DNA from: Microbacterium sp. AK031
GTDB lineage: Bacteria; Actinomycetota; Actinomycetes; Actinomycetales; Microbacteriaceae
Reading direction: 5' to 3'
Length of the DNA: 64,000 nucleotides
Assembly: GCF_024807145.1 (NCBI RefSeq)
Contig: NZ_JANUCA010000003.1
Span: 62,001-126,000, forward strand
The stretch's first letter is position 1. Every line of letters starts with the position of its first letter. Made by a program: the position numbers and the translations under genes. This document shows, in pieces, positions 43,801 to 51,719 of the stretch. The notes under the pieces were generated by a model that had not been told where the DNA came from, did no database searches, and worked only from the letters and a program-made list of their open reading frames with translations.

Positions 43801-44227
43801 CGACATCGCCGGCGCCACGCAGGGCGGCGAGCAGATCGACCAGAAGAGCGTGCGCTTCGTCGAGTTCTCCATCGCGGATGCCGAGACCGTCGACGGCGTG
43901 CTGACGCTGAGCGACGCGGCATCCACGCTCACCGAGAGCGGAGCCGCAGCGTTCGGCACCTACGCGGCCGGAGATGCATTCGACCCGGTGTCGTTCCGCC
44001 TCCCCGTCGGCGCGGACTGCGGCATCGCCCCCGTGGAGGAAAAGAGCGTCGACGAGCCGTTCGCCGCGATCAGCGCCGAGGTGTCGCCGATCCCGGCTGA
44101 GACCGCCGGCTTCCCGATCTGGGCGTGGGTGGTCATCGGTCTGCTCGTCGTCGGAGCGGGCGTCGGCACCGGCGTCATCGTCAAGCGGCGTCGGGATGCA
44201 GCATCCGCCATCATCGGCGAGGATTGA
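40895..44227 (+). CDS. Large surface protein with two HtaA heme-binding domains and novel repeats
   Basis: The 1110-residue protein has a signal peptide (residues 1-37, ending AAFAADG), three related extracellular repeats (about 44-155, 179-290 and 456-568), two HtaA-type domains (about 600-755 beginning LRWAISSSFVNYI, and 882-1045 beginning LQWGYKESFRNYI) and a C-terminal membrane helix with basic tail (about 1075-1110). Linkers are PVEPET and PTTPPTT repeats that suit wall spanning. HtaA domains of Corynebacterium bind heme. The repeats share TEADVTAGGGFLAMQYVR and QHTMPNADTI motifs. GGAGG lies 6 bases before the GTG. It should take heme at the surface and feed HmuT. Confidence 0.87.
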   Translation: MNHTESRATNSRIRTAFAAVLAVLMTVFGTLTAPAAFAADGVSVVPQVSAASESGLMIQVNAEGLPADITGTYAALIVQGKDEALNSQEYVAFALPFPAVTGGTTSFALTAATPKLDRAQTYEVVMWKQHSAFTPENVYGRSVVSISDGQWNEVFPPVEPETPVEPETPVEPEVPAPAVTAGVSSASVDDGPVVSVEGSAFAGASGEYVALIEKGTEADVTAGGGFLAMQYVRGIVDGAFQVTLTAAAEALDPTASYEVIAWQQHTMPNADTIHARADVVISAEQWAALKPAPLQPSLRVFLADGTTPAAGAALKAGDEIVVKGSGYDPTANVGGRGVPIPSNLPQGTYVVFGDFAANWQPSTGAASSARSVGTQVWALAEGVLDQVPAQYQGAIRAQWVDIAADGTFTATLTLKDAPADPEDGAYGVYTYAAGGVKNATQEQSVKLNYSTKIDTTVNAVASVDGTDLVVDVEGRGFDGEPGVYAALIEEGTEADVTAGGGFLAMQYVRNITDGAFATALTAPGGTLDQTKSYEVIVWKQHTMPNADTIRARGGVTITAEQWKLLTPETPKPPKPTPKPTTPPTTPPTTPTTPQQPVAGGSLRWAISSSFVNYITGPIAQGEIRVTGGATRSGSQFQFGQAAGSTYNPATGLGAVSYTGSVRFTGHHGVLNVTISNPRVEITSTAAATLHVTHDGTRVPFATIDLASGSKTTAGGATTFTAAPVSLTAAGQNQVLGGYSTTLNPVTFTIGTPAAAPNGTVGTVATASVQQKSQLPTTAPATDGIEIDEQSLKALESGASATVSASGFQPNEQDIKVVVYSTPVLLDTVTADANGLATWTGALPATLEAGAHTLTFQGSVDRGLAFTLNRTTAAIGVCTVEGATLQWGYKESFRNYIEGIAHGGWNLTGVVYEFPEFVWSAGTGSFDSDAGSGLVDFGGTIAFHGHDGALETKLNNARVELAGDKGYILFDIAGATQGGEQIDQKSVRFVEFSIADAETVDGVLTLSDAASTLTESGAAAFGTYAAGDAFDPVSFRLPVGADCGIAPVEEKSVDEPFAAISAEVSPIPAETAGFPIWAWVVIGLLVVGAGVGTGVIVKRRRDAASAIIGED

Positions 44228-44231
44228 CACC

Positions 44232-45062
44232 ATGACGATCAGCGAACGTGCCCAGCGACGCCCCCGTCCGCAGATCGTGCTGGAGGTGATCGAGAGCATT
44301 CGGCTGACCCCGCATCTGGTGCGCATCATCGCCGGCGGTCCGGGCATCGCCTCCGTTGAGGACAACGGCTTCACCGACGCCTACACGAAGATGCACTTCG
44401 CGCCGGCCGAGGCGCAAATCGTGCCGCCGTACGACATGGAAGAGCTGCGCGAGCGGCTGCCCGTCGAACTGCTGCCGTCGGTGCGGACCTATTCGATCCG
44501 TCGCTTCGATCTGGCATCCGGACAGATCTGGATCGATTTCGTCACGCACGGTGACGAAGGAGTCGCGGGACCGTGGGCGGCGAATGCGAAACCCGGCGAC
44601 CCTGTCGTACTCGGCGGGATCGGAGGCGGCTACGCGCCGGACACGACGTACGACTGGCACCTGCTCATCGGCGACGAGTCATCGATGCCGGCGATCGCCT
44701 CGGCGCTGGAGGCGATGGCTGCGGATGCCGTCGGCACCGTGTTCCTGGAGGTGCAGAACGAGTCCGACCATCTCGAGCTGAGCGCGCCGGAGGGGATGGA
44801 TGTGCGCTGGCTGCACCGCGGTGATCGTGAGGCGGGGACGACGACCGAGCTCATCGATGCGGTGCGCGCCCTGGAGTGGCGTGCCGGCCGCGTGCAGGTC
44901 TTCGCCCACGGTGAGCGCGGCGCGATGAAGCAGCTTCGTCCGTTCCTCACCGATGAGCGCGGACTGGACCGTGCACAGCTGTCGTTGTCGGCGTACTGGG
45001 CATACGGGCGTCGCGAGGATGCGTTCCAGGCCGAGAAGCGCGAGGCCGTCGGACAGGTGTAG
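44232..45062 (+). CDS. Siderophore-interacting FAD/NAD reductase (SIP/ViuB type)
   Basis: The 276-residue protein has the SIP-family FAD-binding SVRTYSIRRFDLASGQIWIDF near residue 77, the glycine-rich LGGIGGGYAPD near 120, GDESSMPAIASALEAM near 140 and the C-terminal FAHGERGAMKQLRPFL plus LSAYWAYGRREDAFQAEKRE. Such enzymes reduce ferric siderophores with NAD(P)H and FAD in the cytoplasm. It follows the HtaA gene after 4 bases, and no heme oxygenase gene is in the locus. It may reduce iron from siderophores or released heme. It shares the iron-box-controlled promoter. Confidence 0.88.
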   Translation: MTISERAQRRPRPQIVLEVIESIRLTPHLVRIIAGGPGIASVEDNGFTDAYTKMHFAPAEAQIVPPYDMEELRERLPVELLPSVRTYSIRRFDLASGQIWIDFVTHGDEGVAGPWAANAKPGDPVVLGGIGGGYAPDTTYDWHLLIGDESSMPAIASALEAMAADAVGTVFLEVQNESDHLELSAPEGMDVRWLHRGDREAGTTTELIDAVRALEWRAGRVQVFAHGERGAMKQLRPFLTDERGLDRAQLSLSAYWAYGRREDAFQAEKREAVGQV

Positions 45063-45103
45063 GGCTGACGCGCATCCGAGGTCCAGTCATGGGTGAACAG
45101 TGG

Positions 45104-45109
45104 GACAAT
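45104..45109 (+). promoter_or_regulatory. Leaderless-type -10 box for 104-aa membrane protein
   Basis: GACAAT ends 6 bases before the ATG at 45116. Confidence 0.5.
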
Positions 45110-45115
45110 GGACGT

Positions 45116-45430
45116 ATGTCCTCCACCGATTCTCACGAGACCGTCGAGGCGACCGTCCGGCGGGTGCCTCGCTACGGCGTCTTCATGGGCATCGGAGTCG
45201 TGCTCGGAATCATCGCCGCCGGCATCCTCACCATGGTCGGAGGCTACGAGCCTTCCCAGGCGCTCGATGTCATCTACCCGCCCAGCCAGGTATTCGGCTT
45301 CGCGCTGCTGTGGACGGTTCCGATCGGGCTCGCTCTGGGCGGCGTGGTCGCGATCATCCTCGAGCGCGTCGCCCGCCGTCACGACCGCGTCGTGCGCGTC
45401 GACCACGAGACGATCATCGAGTCGGACTGA
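45116..45430 (+). CDS. Two-helix membrane protein, unknown function
   Basis: The 104-residue protein has a helix at about 20-42 (YGVFMGIGVVLGIIAAGILT) and another at about 60-84 (FGFALLWTVPIGLALGGVVAI), with a short outside loop and a basic C-terminus RRHDRVVRVDHETIIESD. I do not recognise a family. The ATG at 45116 has a -10 box 6 bases upstream; a start at 45089 is rejected. It is convergent with the 201-residue gene, 7 bases apart. Confidence 0.65.
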   Translation: MSSTDSHETVEATVRRVPRYGVFMGIGVVLGIIAAGILTMVGGYEPSQALDVIYPPSQVFGFALLWTVPIGLALGGVVAIILERVARRHDRVVRVDHETIIESD

Positions 45431-45437
45431 CCGCAGC

Positions 45438-46043
45438 TCACGCCAGTTCGGCGATGATCGGACGGATGGCGGCGTCGAACGCGACCACGTCGCGTCTGAG
45501 GCCGTCGGTGACGGCGACGGTGAGCGCACCGATCCACCAGATTCCGCGCTGGGTGAACGGCAGCACCTGCACGTTCAGTTCGAACGAGTGCGCGCGGCGG
45601 CCGATCTCGCGCTCGAACTCGGCGATCGCACTCGCGTAGGCACGGTACGCGCCGCCCCCGGTGGCAGTCTTCATGGTGCCCAGATACCGGTTGTGCGCAT
45701 CGCGGGCGTATTGCAGAGCGGATGCCGCGAGCGGGGTGATCGCGTCGCGCAGCTCTTCCGCGCCGGTGGCGGGCAGCGCGACCAGGGTGTCGAACCCGTC
45801 GACCAGTTCCAGCGGACCCCCGGCGGGATGCGCACGCGGCTCCACGGCCATATCCCAGTAGGCGCGCCACTGTGCTTCGAGCTCGGCGCTGGCGTCGGCA
45901 GCGTCCGGCGCGCGCACCTGCAGATCGCGCAGGCTCGGCAGCCCCTCCGGTTCGCGGATACCGAGCATCTGTCGCAGGGCGAGCGCGACGAGCGTCGGCA
46001 TCCCGGCGTCCTCACGGATCAACCACTGCGGCTTCTCGGCCAT
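45438..46043 (-). CDS. Conserved-looking soluble protein, unknown function
   Basis: The 201-residue protein has no signal peptide or membrane helix. It starts with EKPQWLIREDAGMPTLVALAL and is rich in Ala and acidic residues, with a Trp-rich middle (AQWRAYWDMAVEPRAHP) and the basic/aromatic end LPFTQRGIWWIGALTVAV. No catalytic motif is recognised. The ATG has TAGGAT 6 bases upstream (46050-46055), which supports it as a real leaderless gene. Divergent from purM, with both -10 boxes 56 bases apart. Confidence 0.65.
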   Translation of the reverse strand: MAEKPQWLIREDAGMPTLVALALRQMLGIREPEGLPSLRDLQVRAPDAADASAELEAQWRAYWDMAVEPRAHPAGGPLELVDGFDTLVALPATGAEELRDAITPLAASALQYARDAHNRYLGTMKTATGGGAYRAYASAIAEFEREIGRRAHSFELNVQVLPFTQRGIWWIGALTVAVTDGLRRDVVAFDAAIRPIIAELA

Positions 46044-46049
46044 GGCCCC

Positions 46050-46055
46050 ATCCTA
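46050..46055 (-). promoter_or_regulatory. Leaderless-type -10 box for 201-aa gene
   Basis: TAGGAT on the minus strand, 6 bases before the ATG at 46043. Confidence 0.55.
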
Positions 46056-46110
46056 TGGAGATCGTGCGTCCTGTGGAGGTTGCGCGGAGATTCGACCGTC
46101 CAGGCACCGG

Positions 46111-46116
46111 TAGTCT
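46111..46116 (+). promoter_or_regulatory. Leaderless-type -10 box for purM
   Basis: TAGTCT ends 6 bases before the GTG at 46123, as in purD. Confidence 0.6.
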
Positions 46117-46122
46117 TGTGAG

Positions 46123-47241
46123 GTGGCTGCCTCCTCCACCAATTCCTATTCCGAAGCCGGCGTCGACACCGCTGCAGGTGATCGTGCCGTCGAGCTGATG
46201 AAGTCTTCCGTGCGCGCTACGCACGGACCTGAAGTGCTCGGAGGTGTCGGCGGTTTCGCCGGTCTCTTCGATGCCACCGCTTTGCTCGGCTACACCAAGC
46301 CGTTGCTCGCGACCAGCACCGACGGCGTCGGCACCAAGGTCGCGATCGCGCAGGCGATCGACAAGCACGACACGATCGGACAAGATCTGGTCGGCATGGT
46401 CGTCGACGACATCGTCGTGGTGGGGGCGAAGCCCCTGTTCATGACCGACTACATCGCGTGCGGCAAAGTCGTCCCCGAGCGCATCGCCGACATCGTCCGC
46501 GGCATCGCCGACGCCTGCACCGCCACCGGCACCGCCTTGGTCGGCGGCGAGACCGCAGAGCACCCCGGGCTTCTCGGCCCCCGCGACTACGACGTCGCAG
46601 GAGCCGCCACCGGCGTCGTCGAGGCTGATGCCGTACTCGGTGCCGAGCGCGTCGAGGACGGCGACGTCGTGCTGGCGCTCGCGTCGAGCGGCCTGCACTC
46701 GAACGGCTACTCGCTCGTGCGCCACATCGTCACCCGTGCCGGCATCGGCTATGGCGACAACGCCGCCGATTTCGGTGCCACCTGGGGAGAGACGCTGCTC
46801 GAGCCGACACGTCTCTACACACTTCCGCTGCTGCGTCTGATCGAGACGCTCGCCGACGGCAGCGTGCACTCGCTCAGCCACGTCACCGGAGGCGGCATCG
46901 CCGCGAACCTCGCCCGCGTGCTCCCGGTGGGCAGCTGGGCGGAGGTCGACCGCGCGACCTGGTCGCCGAGTCCGATCTTCCGCGTGCTCAGCGACATCGC
47001 CGGCTCAACGCTGGAGTCCGCGGAGGGCACCTGGAACCTCGGCATCGGCTTCCTCGCGGTCATCGATCAGAGCCAGAAGGATGCCGCGATCGCAGCGCTC
47101 GCCGCAGAAGGCATCGACGCCTGGCAGGTCGCGACAGTCGGAACGGGTGCACGCCCGACCGGAGAATTCGAAGAGGGCGCCAAGGGCGTCGATGGTGGTG
47201 CGGTGCGTCTCGTCGGCGCATACGCGGACGGAGCAGAGTAA
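46123..47241 (+). CDS. purM: Phosphoribosylformylglycinamidine cyclo-ligase (AIR synthetase)
   Basis: PurM closes FGAM to AIR with ATP. The 372-residue protein has ATSTDGVGTKVAIAQAI near residue 64, VDDIVVVGAKPLFMTDYIACGK near 92, GGETAEHPGLL near 140 and the late LSHVTGGGIAANLARVLP. This is the full family length. The GTG start is placed by its -10 box. It is followed 6 bases later by purF, so the two form an operon with the MFS gene. Confidence 0.95.
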   Translation: MAASSTNSYSEAGVDTAAGDRAVELMKSSVRATHGPEVLGGVGGFAGLFDATALLGYTKPLLATSTDGVGTKVAIAQAIDKHDTIGQDLVGMVVDDIVVVGAKPLFMTDYIACGKVVPERIADIVRGIADACTATGTALVGGETAEHPGLLGPRDYDVAGAATGVVEADAVLGAERVEDGDVVLALASSGLHSNGYSLVRHIVTRAGIGYGDNAADFGATWGETLLEPTRLYTLPLLRLIETLADGSVHSLSHVTGGGIAANLARVLPVGSWAEVDRATWSPSPIFRVLSDIAGSTLESAEGTWNLGIGFLAVIDQSQKDAAIAALAAEGIDAWQVATVGTGARPTGEFEEGAKGVDGGAVRLVGAYADGAE

Positions 47242-47247
47242 TACCCC

Positions 47248-48705
47248 ATGTGCGGAATCGTCGGAGTGGTCGCTGGCGGCCCGGTCAATCAGGACATCTA
47301 CGATGCTCTCCTGCTGCTGCAGCACCGCGGGCAGGATGCCACGGGCATCTCCACCGCGGAGCCCAACGGCGTCATGCACACGATCAAGGCCGAAGGCATG
47401 GTGCGCGAAGCCTTCCGTACCCGCGACATGCGCGCCCTTCTCGGCAACGTCGGCCTCGGCCATGTGCGCTACGCGACCAAGGGCACAGCATCCAGCGAGG
47501 AGGAGGCGCAGCCGTTCTATGTGAACGCGCCGTACGGTATCGTCCTCATCCACAACGGCAACCTCACGAACACGCGTGAACTCACTGCAGAGATGGCCAA
47601 GCGCGACCGCCGCCACCTGAACTCCTCCAGCGACACCGAGCTGCTGCTGAACGTTCTCGCCGGCGAGCTGCAGGCGACGACGAGCGACGTCGATCTCGAC
47701 CCCGAGCGCATCTTCGAAGCCGTCAGTCGCACGCATCAGCGCATCGAGGGCGCGTACGCCGTGATCGCCGTGATCGCCGGCTACGGGCTGCTGGCGTTCC
47801 GCGACCCCTACGGCATCCGTCCGCTGATCCTCGGTCGCCGCGATGGCGCTGAGCACGACGAGTGGGTCGTCACCAGCGAGTCGCTCGTGCTCGAGAACGG
47901 CGACTACGAGGTCGTCCGCGAGGTCGCACCGGGCGAGGCCGTCTTCATCACCGACCAGGGGGAGCTGTTCAGCCGGCAGTGCGCCGAGAACCCCACACTC
48001 ACACCCTGCGCGTTCGAGTACGTGTATCTCGCACGCCCAGACTCGACCATGAACGGCATCGCCGTGTACGAGTCTCGCCTGCGCATGGGGGAGCGCCTCG
48101 CCGATACGATCGCCAAGCACGTGCCGCGCGAGAAGATCGACGTCGTCATGCCGATTCCCGACTCCGCGCGTCCGTCGGCGATGGAAGTCGCCCGCAAGCT
48201 CGGCATCGAGTATCGCGAGGGCTTCTACAAGAACCGCTACGTCGGACGCACCTTCATCATGCCGGGCCAGGCGGTGCGCAAGAAGAGCGTGCGACAGAAG
48301 CTCAATGCGATGTCGACCGAGTTCCAGGGCAAGAACGTGCTGCTGATCGACGATTCGATCGTGCGTGGCACGACGAGCAAGCAGATCATCCAGATGGCGC
48401 GGGATGCCGGCGCTCTCTCCGTCACGTTCGCCTCGGCTGCACCACCGGTGCGGTACCCGCACGTCTACGGCATCAACATGCCCTCGAAGCACGAACTGAT
48501 CGCACATGACCGTACGATCCCCGAGATCGCCGCCGAGCTCGGTGCCGATCACCTGGTGTACCAGGAGGTCGAGGATCTCAAGGCGGCGATCATCGAGGGG
48601 TCAGAGGTCACCGACCTCGACATGAGCTGCTTCGACGGCCGCTACGTCACAGGTACCGTCACCGACGAGTACCTCTCCTGGGTCGAGAGCTCGCAGTCGT
48701 CGTGA
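47248..48705 (+). CDS. purF: Glutamine phosphoribosylpyrophosphate amidotransferase
   Basis: PurF commits PRPP to purine synthesis. The 485-residue protein begins MCGIVGVVAGGP, with Cys 2 as the glutaminase nucleophile after Met removal. It has GNVGLGHVRYAT near residue 68, IPDSARPSAMEVARKLGIEY near 310 and the PRPP site VLLIDDSIVRGTTSKQI near 365. It has no iron-sulfur cysteine propeptide in the N-terminus. The stop overlaps the downstream carrier gene by 4 bases. Confidence 0.95.
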   Translation: MCGIVGVVAGGPVNQDIYDALLLLQHRGQDATGISTAEPNGVMHTIKAEGMVREAFRTRDMRALLGNVGLGHVRYATKGTASSEEEAQPFYVNAPYGIVLIHNGNLTNTRELTAEMAKRDRRHLNSSSDTELLLNVLAGELQATTSDVDLDPERIFEAVSRTHQRIEGAYAVIAVIAGYGLLAFRDPYGIRPLILGRRDGAEHDEWVVTSESLVLENGDYEVVREVAPGEAVFITDQGELFSRQCAENPTLTPCAFEYVYLARPDSTMNGIAVYESRLRMGERLADTIAKHVPREKIDVVMPIPDSARPSAMEVARKLGIEYREGFYKNRYVGRTFIMPGQAVRKKSVRQKLNAMSTEFQGKNVLLIDDSIVRGTTSKQIIQMARDAGALSVTFASAAPPVRYPHVYGINMPSKHELIAHDRTIPEIAAELGADHLVYQEVEDLKAAIIEGSEVTDLDMSCFDGRYVTGTVTDEYLSWVESSQSS

Positions 48706-50015
48706 CCACGTCGCGCCCGCTCTGGCAGGGTCGGGTGTTCGCGGTGCTCGGCATACTGCTGTGCGCCTTCTCGCTGCGCTCCGCCGTCGCCTCTCTGTCG
48801 CCCCTGTTCGATCACGTCGCCGCCGATTTCCCTCTCTCCTCTGCGGTGGTCGGTCTGATCGGCACTGCGCCGCCGGTCTGCTTCGCCGTCTTCGGTCTGC
48901 TGACGCCGCTGTTCGAGCGTCGGCTGGGTCTGGAGCGGGTCACCGTCATCGCCCTGATCGCGATCGCCGCCGGGCTCGTGCTGCGCGGATTCTCAGTGGA
49001 CGCGATCACGCTTCTGCTGTCCACCGCGTTGATCTTCGCCGGTGTCGGGATGGGGAACATCCTGCTGCCGCCGTTGGTCAAGAAGCACTTCCCCGACCGC
49101 CTCGGCCTGATGATGACGCTGTACACGACGGCTATGGCGCTATCGACGTTCATCCCGCCGTTGGTGGCGGTGCCGGTGGCGGATGCCGCCGGCTGGCGTG
49201 TGTCGCTGGCGATGTGGGGAGTGTTCGCACTCGCCGGCAGTATCCCGTGGGTGCTCATGCTGCTGCGCGGGCGCACGGATGGTGTGTCGGCGCCCGTCTC
49301 CCGTGAAGCGGCGCATTCGCGTGTCGATGATGAGGATGCCGACGCATCCGATCCCGCGACTCTCGTCACCGGACCGATCGCCGTCGCGCCGGCCAATTCC
49401 CGGGTGTTCGCGCGGCTCGTGCGTCTGCCGCTGGCCTGGGCGATCGCGGTCGTCTTCGGGACGTCGTCGACGATGGCCTACATCTCTTTCGCATGGCTGC
49501 CGACGATCCTGGTCGACCGCGTAGGGGTCACGGCATCCGTCGCGGGACTGCTGCTCTCGCTCTTCGCGTTCATGGGACTGCCCGCCTCACTTCTCGTCCC
49601 ACTGCTGGTCGTGCGCTTCCAGGCGACCAGACCGCTGTTCTTCGTCGCCGTCGCGTGCGGCATCGTGGGCCTCGCAGGGCTCATCCTGCTGCCATCGATC
49701 GCCTTGGTGGGGCTGTGGGTCGCGCTGTTCGGCATCGTCGGCGTGCTCTTCCCGCTGGCGCTGGTCCTGATCAGCGTTCGCGCGCGCACACCGGAGACAG
49801 CCGTCGCGCTGAGCAGCTTCGTGCAGAGCGCGGGCTACATCGGCGCTGCGGCATTTCCGATCCTGCTCGGCATCGTTCACGATCGGACGGGTGACTGGCT
49901 CCTGCCGCTGCTGATCATCGGCGCCGTCCTCGTGACCGCCGTCCCGTTCGGACTGATCGCCGGCCGGCGGCAGACGATCGAGGACGCGTGGGAGCGCCGG
50001 CACGGGCGCTGGTGA
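48702..50015 (+). CDS. MFS transporter, CynX/NimT-like
   Basis: The 437-residue protein has 12 predicted helices; LCAFSLRSAVASLSPLFDHV near residue 20 and GVGMGNILLPPLVKKHFPDR near 110 match the cyanate/nitroimidazole-transporter-like group. The substrate is unknown. A hydrophilic loop at about 205-230 separates the two halves. The GTG start overlaps purF (GTGA), suggesting co-expression with purine synthesis. A role in base or nucleoside movement is conceivable but unproven. A clear hairpin terminator follows. Confidence 0.82.
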   Translation: MTTSRPLWQGRVFAVLGILLCAFSLRSAVASLSPLFDHVAADFPLSSAVVGLIGTAPPVCFAVFGLLTPLFERRLGLERVTVIALIAIAAGLVLRGFSVDAITLLLSTALIFAGVGMGNILLPPLVKKHFPDRLGLMMTLYTTAMALSTFIPPLVAVPVADAAGWRVSLAMWGVFALAGSIPWVLMLLRGRTDGVSAPVSREAAHSRVDDEDADASDPATLVTGPIAVAPANSRVFARLVRLPLAWAIAVVFGTSSTMAYISFAWLPTILVDRVGVTASVAGLLLSLFAFMGLPASLLVPLLVVRFQATRPLFFVAVACGIVGLAGLILLPSIALVGLWVALFGIVGVLFPLALVLISVRARTPETAVALSSFVQSAGYIGAAAFPILLGIVHDRTGDWLLPLLIIGAVLVTAVPFGLIAGRRQTIEDAWERRHGRW

Positions 50016-50054
50016 GGCGCGGTGCCGGAAACGATGATCATGCGGGTACGACGA

Positions 50055-50079
50055 AACCCCCGCACTACGTGCGGGGGTT
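50055..50079. terminator. Bidirectional hairpin terminator
   Basis: AACCCCCGCAC (50055-50065) pairs with GTGCGGGGGTT (50069-50079) around a 3-base loop, between the convergent MFS gene and DUF3073 gene. The A/T at the foot gives a short AA/TT end on both strands. Confidence 0.8.
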
Positions 50080-50093
50080 GTCAGATCAGGCGG

Positions 50094-50279
50094 TCAGGCC
50101 TTTTCTAGTTCGTCTTCGTCTTCGTCCGCGTAGTCATCCGCCCACTTGTCCACGTAGGCGTCTTCATCCGTCGGATGAGCAAGCTCCCGCTCGAGCGCGG
50201 AGTAGTTCACCGAAGGACTGAAGGACTTTAGTTCGCGAGCGATCTTGGTGTGCTTCGCCTTTTGACGGCCACGGCCCAT
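50094..50279 (-). CDS. DUF3073 small protein
   Basis: The 61-residue protein MGRGRQKAKHTKIARELKSF matches the actinobacterial DUF3073 family: a basic N-terminus, then YSALERELAH and a highly acidic tail of repeated Asp-Glu residues. Function is unknown. AGGGGG lies about 8 bases before the ATG, with a TTAAAT -10 box near 50299. The charge split suggests nucleic-acid or protein binding by inference only. Confidence 0.85.
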   Translation of the reverse strand: MGRGRQKAKHTKIARELKSFSPSVNYSALERELAHPTDEDAYVDKWADDYADEDEDELEKA

Positions 50280-50428
50280 GCGCGAGACCCCCTAACGATT
50301 TAAGCTGTCGGACAATCAGGTGCCCGAGGCATTCACGACACCGGCGTGCGGCCGGTAAGAGTAGCATTCAGGATAGCACGAGGGCCAGGTGTGCTGGCCT
50401 TCGCCGGCAGGTGAAGGGAACGATTGAC

Positions 50429-50971
50429 ATGACAGATGCAGCCTCCTCCCCGTCCGACGAATCGGCGCAGAACGCCGCGTTGCAGAAGGCCGTGATCGTC
50501 GGCATGCAGCCAGGCCAGTCCGCGCATGTGCTGCAGGAGGCCGCGCATTACGCGAGCCTGCTGAGCGCACCGCTCGTCGTCGCCCATGTGGACGTCACGC
50601 GGTTCGTCACATATGAGGATCCGGATGGTTACGTGCACTCCGCACCGATCGATCTCAACATCGAGGCGGGCGTCGCCGAGTTCGAGGAGGTCCAGGCCGC
50701 TGCCGCCGCGGAACTCGACGGCAAGGGCCTGACGTGGACCGCTCGTCAGCTCGTCGGCGATCCCGCTCTCGCGATCAAGCAGCTTGCGAACAAGCTCGAC
50801 GCGCAGCTCATCGTCGTCGGCACGCGCAAACGCGGCCTCGGTGAGTCCATTCGGGAGTTCTTCACCGGATCCGTCGCTGCGCGCCTCGCTCACAGGCAGC
50901 ACCGTTCCATCCTGGTGGTGCCGCTAGAGGAGTCGGTCCCGGACGACCAGGCCGAGATCTGGACCGAGTAG
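50429..50971 (+). CDS. Universal stress protein
   Basis: The 180-residue protein is a single UspA domain: AVIVGMQPGQSAHVLQEAAHYASL near residue 20, VVAHVDVTRF near 50, and the nucleotide loop VGTRKRGLGESIREFFTGSVAARLAHRQHRSILVVP near 125-160, with the GxxG-xx-xx-GS pattern of ATP-binding members. It appears monocistronic. The ATG at 50429 gives the standard start; a GTG at 50411 adds six residues and cannot be excluded. Confidence 0.87.
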   Translation: MTDAASSPSDESAQNAALQKAVIVGMQPGQSAHVLQEAAHYASLLSAPLVVAHVDVTRFVTYEDPDGYVHSAPIDLNIEAGVAEFEEVQAAAAAELDGKGLTWTARQLVGDPALAIKQLANKLDAQLIVVGTRKRGLGESIREFFTGSVAARLAHRQHRSILVVPLEESVPDDQAEIWTE

Positions 50972-50985
50972 CCCGGGCATACCTT

Positions 50986-51049
50986 CGCCGACGCCCCCTC
51001 GCATGATCGATGCCCCCCGCGGCCGCGCGAGTTCGAGGGGGCATCGGCG
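50986..51049. terminator. Inverted repeat between convergent genes
   Basis: CGCCGACGCCCCCTCG (50986-51001) pairs with CGAGGGGGCATCGGCG (51034-51049) with one mismatch. A further direct partial copy, GAGGGGGCACCGGCG, follows at 51054-51068. It separates the stress-protein and PadR genes and is a plausible bidirectional terminator. Confidence 0.55.
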
Positions 51050-51083
51050 AGCAGAGGGGGCACCGGCGTGGTCGTGGCGTGAG

Positions 51084-51719
51084 TCAGGGGGCGGGCGCGC
51101 TCAGCGCCTGCGTGATGGCGCGAGCCGCGGCATCCAGTGACGCCTCGAGATCGGTGACGACCGATGTCGGGAGTGCGCCGCCGCGTGCGACGTGGGTGCG
51201 AAGGTCGGTGCGCACGCGGGCGCGGAACGCATTGATCGACGCGTCTGCGCGATGCAGCTCCTCGCGGCTGGACACCCGCTCGTCGGACATCGGCGACGCG
51301 GTGGAGCGGGGGCGGCCCCGGCCGGATGTCCGTTCGTCGTTGGCGGCGGCGGCCAAGTCTGCGCGCAGGCTCTTCATGGCATCCTGCACGCTCTGACGCA
51401 CTTCGTTCGCGATCAGGCGCACCGAGTCGGCGAGATCGGATTCGATGCCGGCGAGATCCCCCTCGCGGCCGGCCAGCTCGGCGCGGCCGGCATCCGTGAT
51501 CGAGTAGATCGTGGTGCGTCCGTCGACCGTCTTGGAGACCAGCCCCTCCTCCTCGAGCTTCGCGAGCCGCGGGTAGATGGTGCCGGCGCTCGGCGTGTAC
51601 GTGCCGCCGGTGCGGTCGGTGAGTGCCTGGATGATGCCGTAGCCGTGCTGAGGAGCCTCTGCCAGCAGCGAGAGCAGGTACAGACGCAGGTCGCCGTGCG
51701 AGAAGACGGCGGGGGTCAT
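51084..51719 (-). CDS. PadR-family transcriptional regulator
   Basis: The 211-residue regulator has the PadR winged helix (LRLYLLSLLAEAPQHGYGII near residue 11, then GTYTPSAGTIYPRLAKLEEEGLV) and a long helical C-terminal dimerisation region. It starts at an ATG that overlaps the DUF4097 stop by 4 bases, so the pair is one operon. Two CGATATATCG palindromes at the operon promoter are the likely autoregulatory sites. The inducer is unknown; PadR/DUF4097 pairs usually respond to envelope stress by inference. Confidence 0.87.
   Translation of the reverse strand: MTPAVFSHGDLRLYLLSLLAEAPQHGYGIIQALTDRTGGTYTPSAGTIYPRLAKLEEEGLVSKTVDGRTTIYSITDAGRAELAGREGDLAGIESDLADSVRLIANEVRQSVQDAMKSLRADLAAAANDERTSGRGRPRSTASPMSDERVSSREELHRADASINAFRARVRTDLRTHVARGGALPTSVVTDLEASLDAAARAITQALSAPAP

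Noticed and set aside
42005..44374. 789-codon antisense frame over the HtaA-domain gene
   Set aside because: No domain, low-complexity Arg/Gly/Val content; explained by codon bias of the sense gene.
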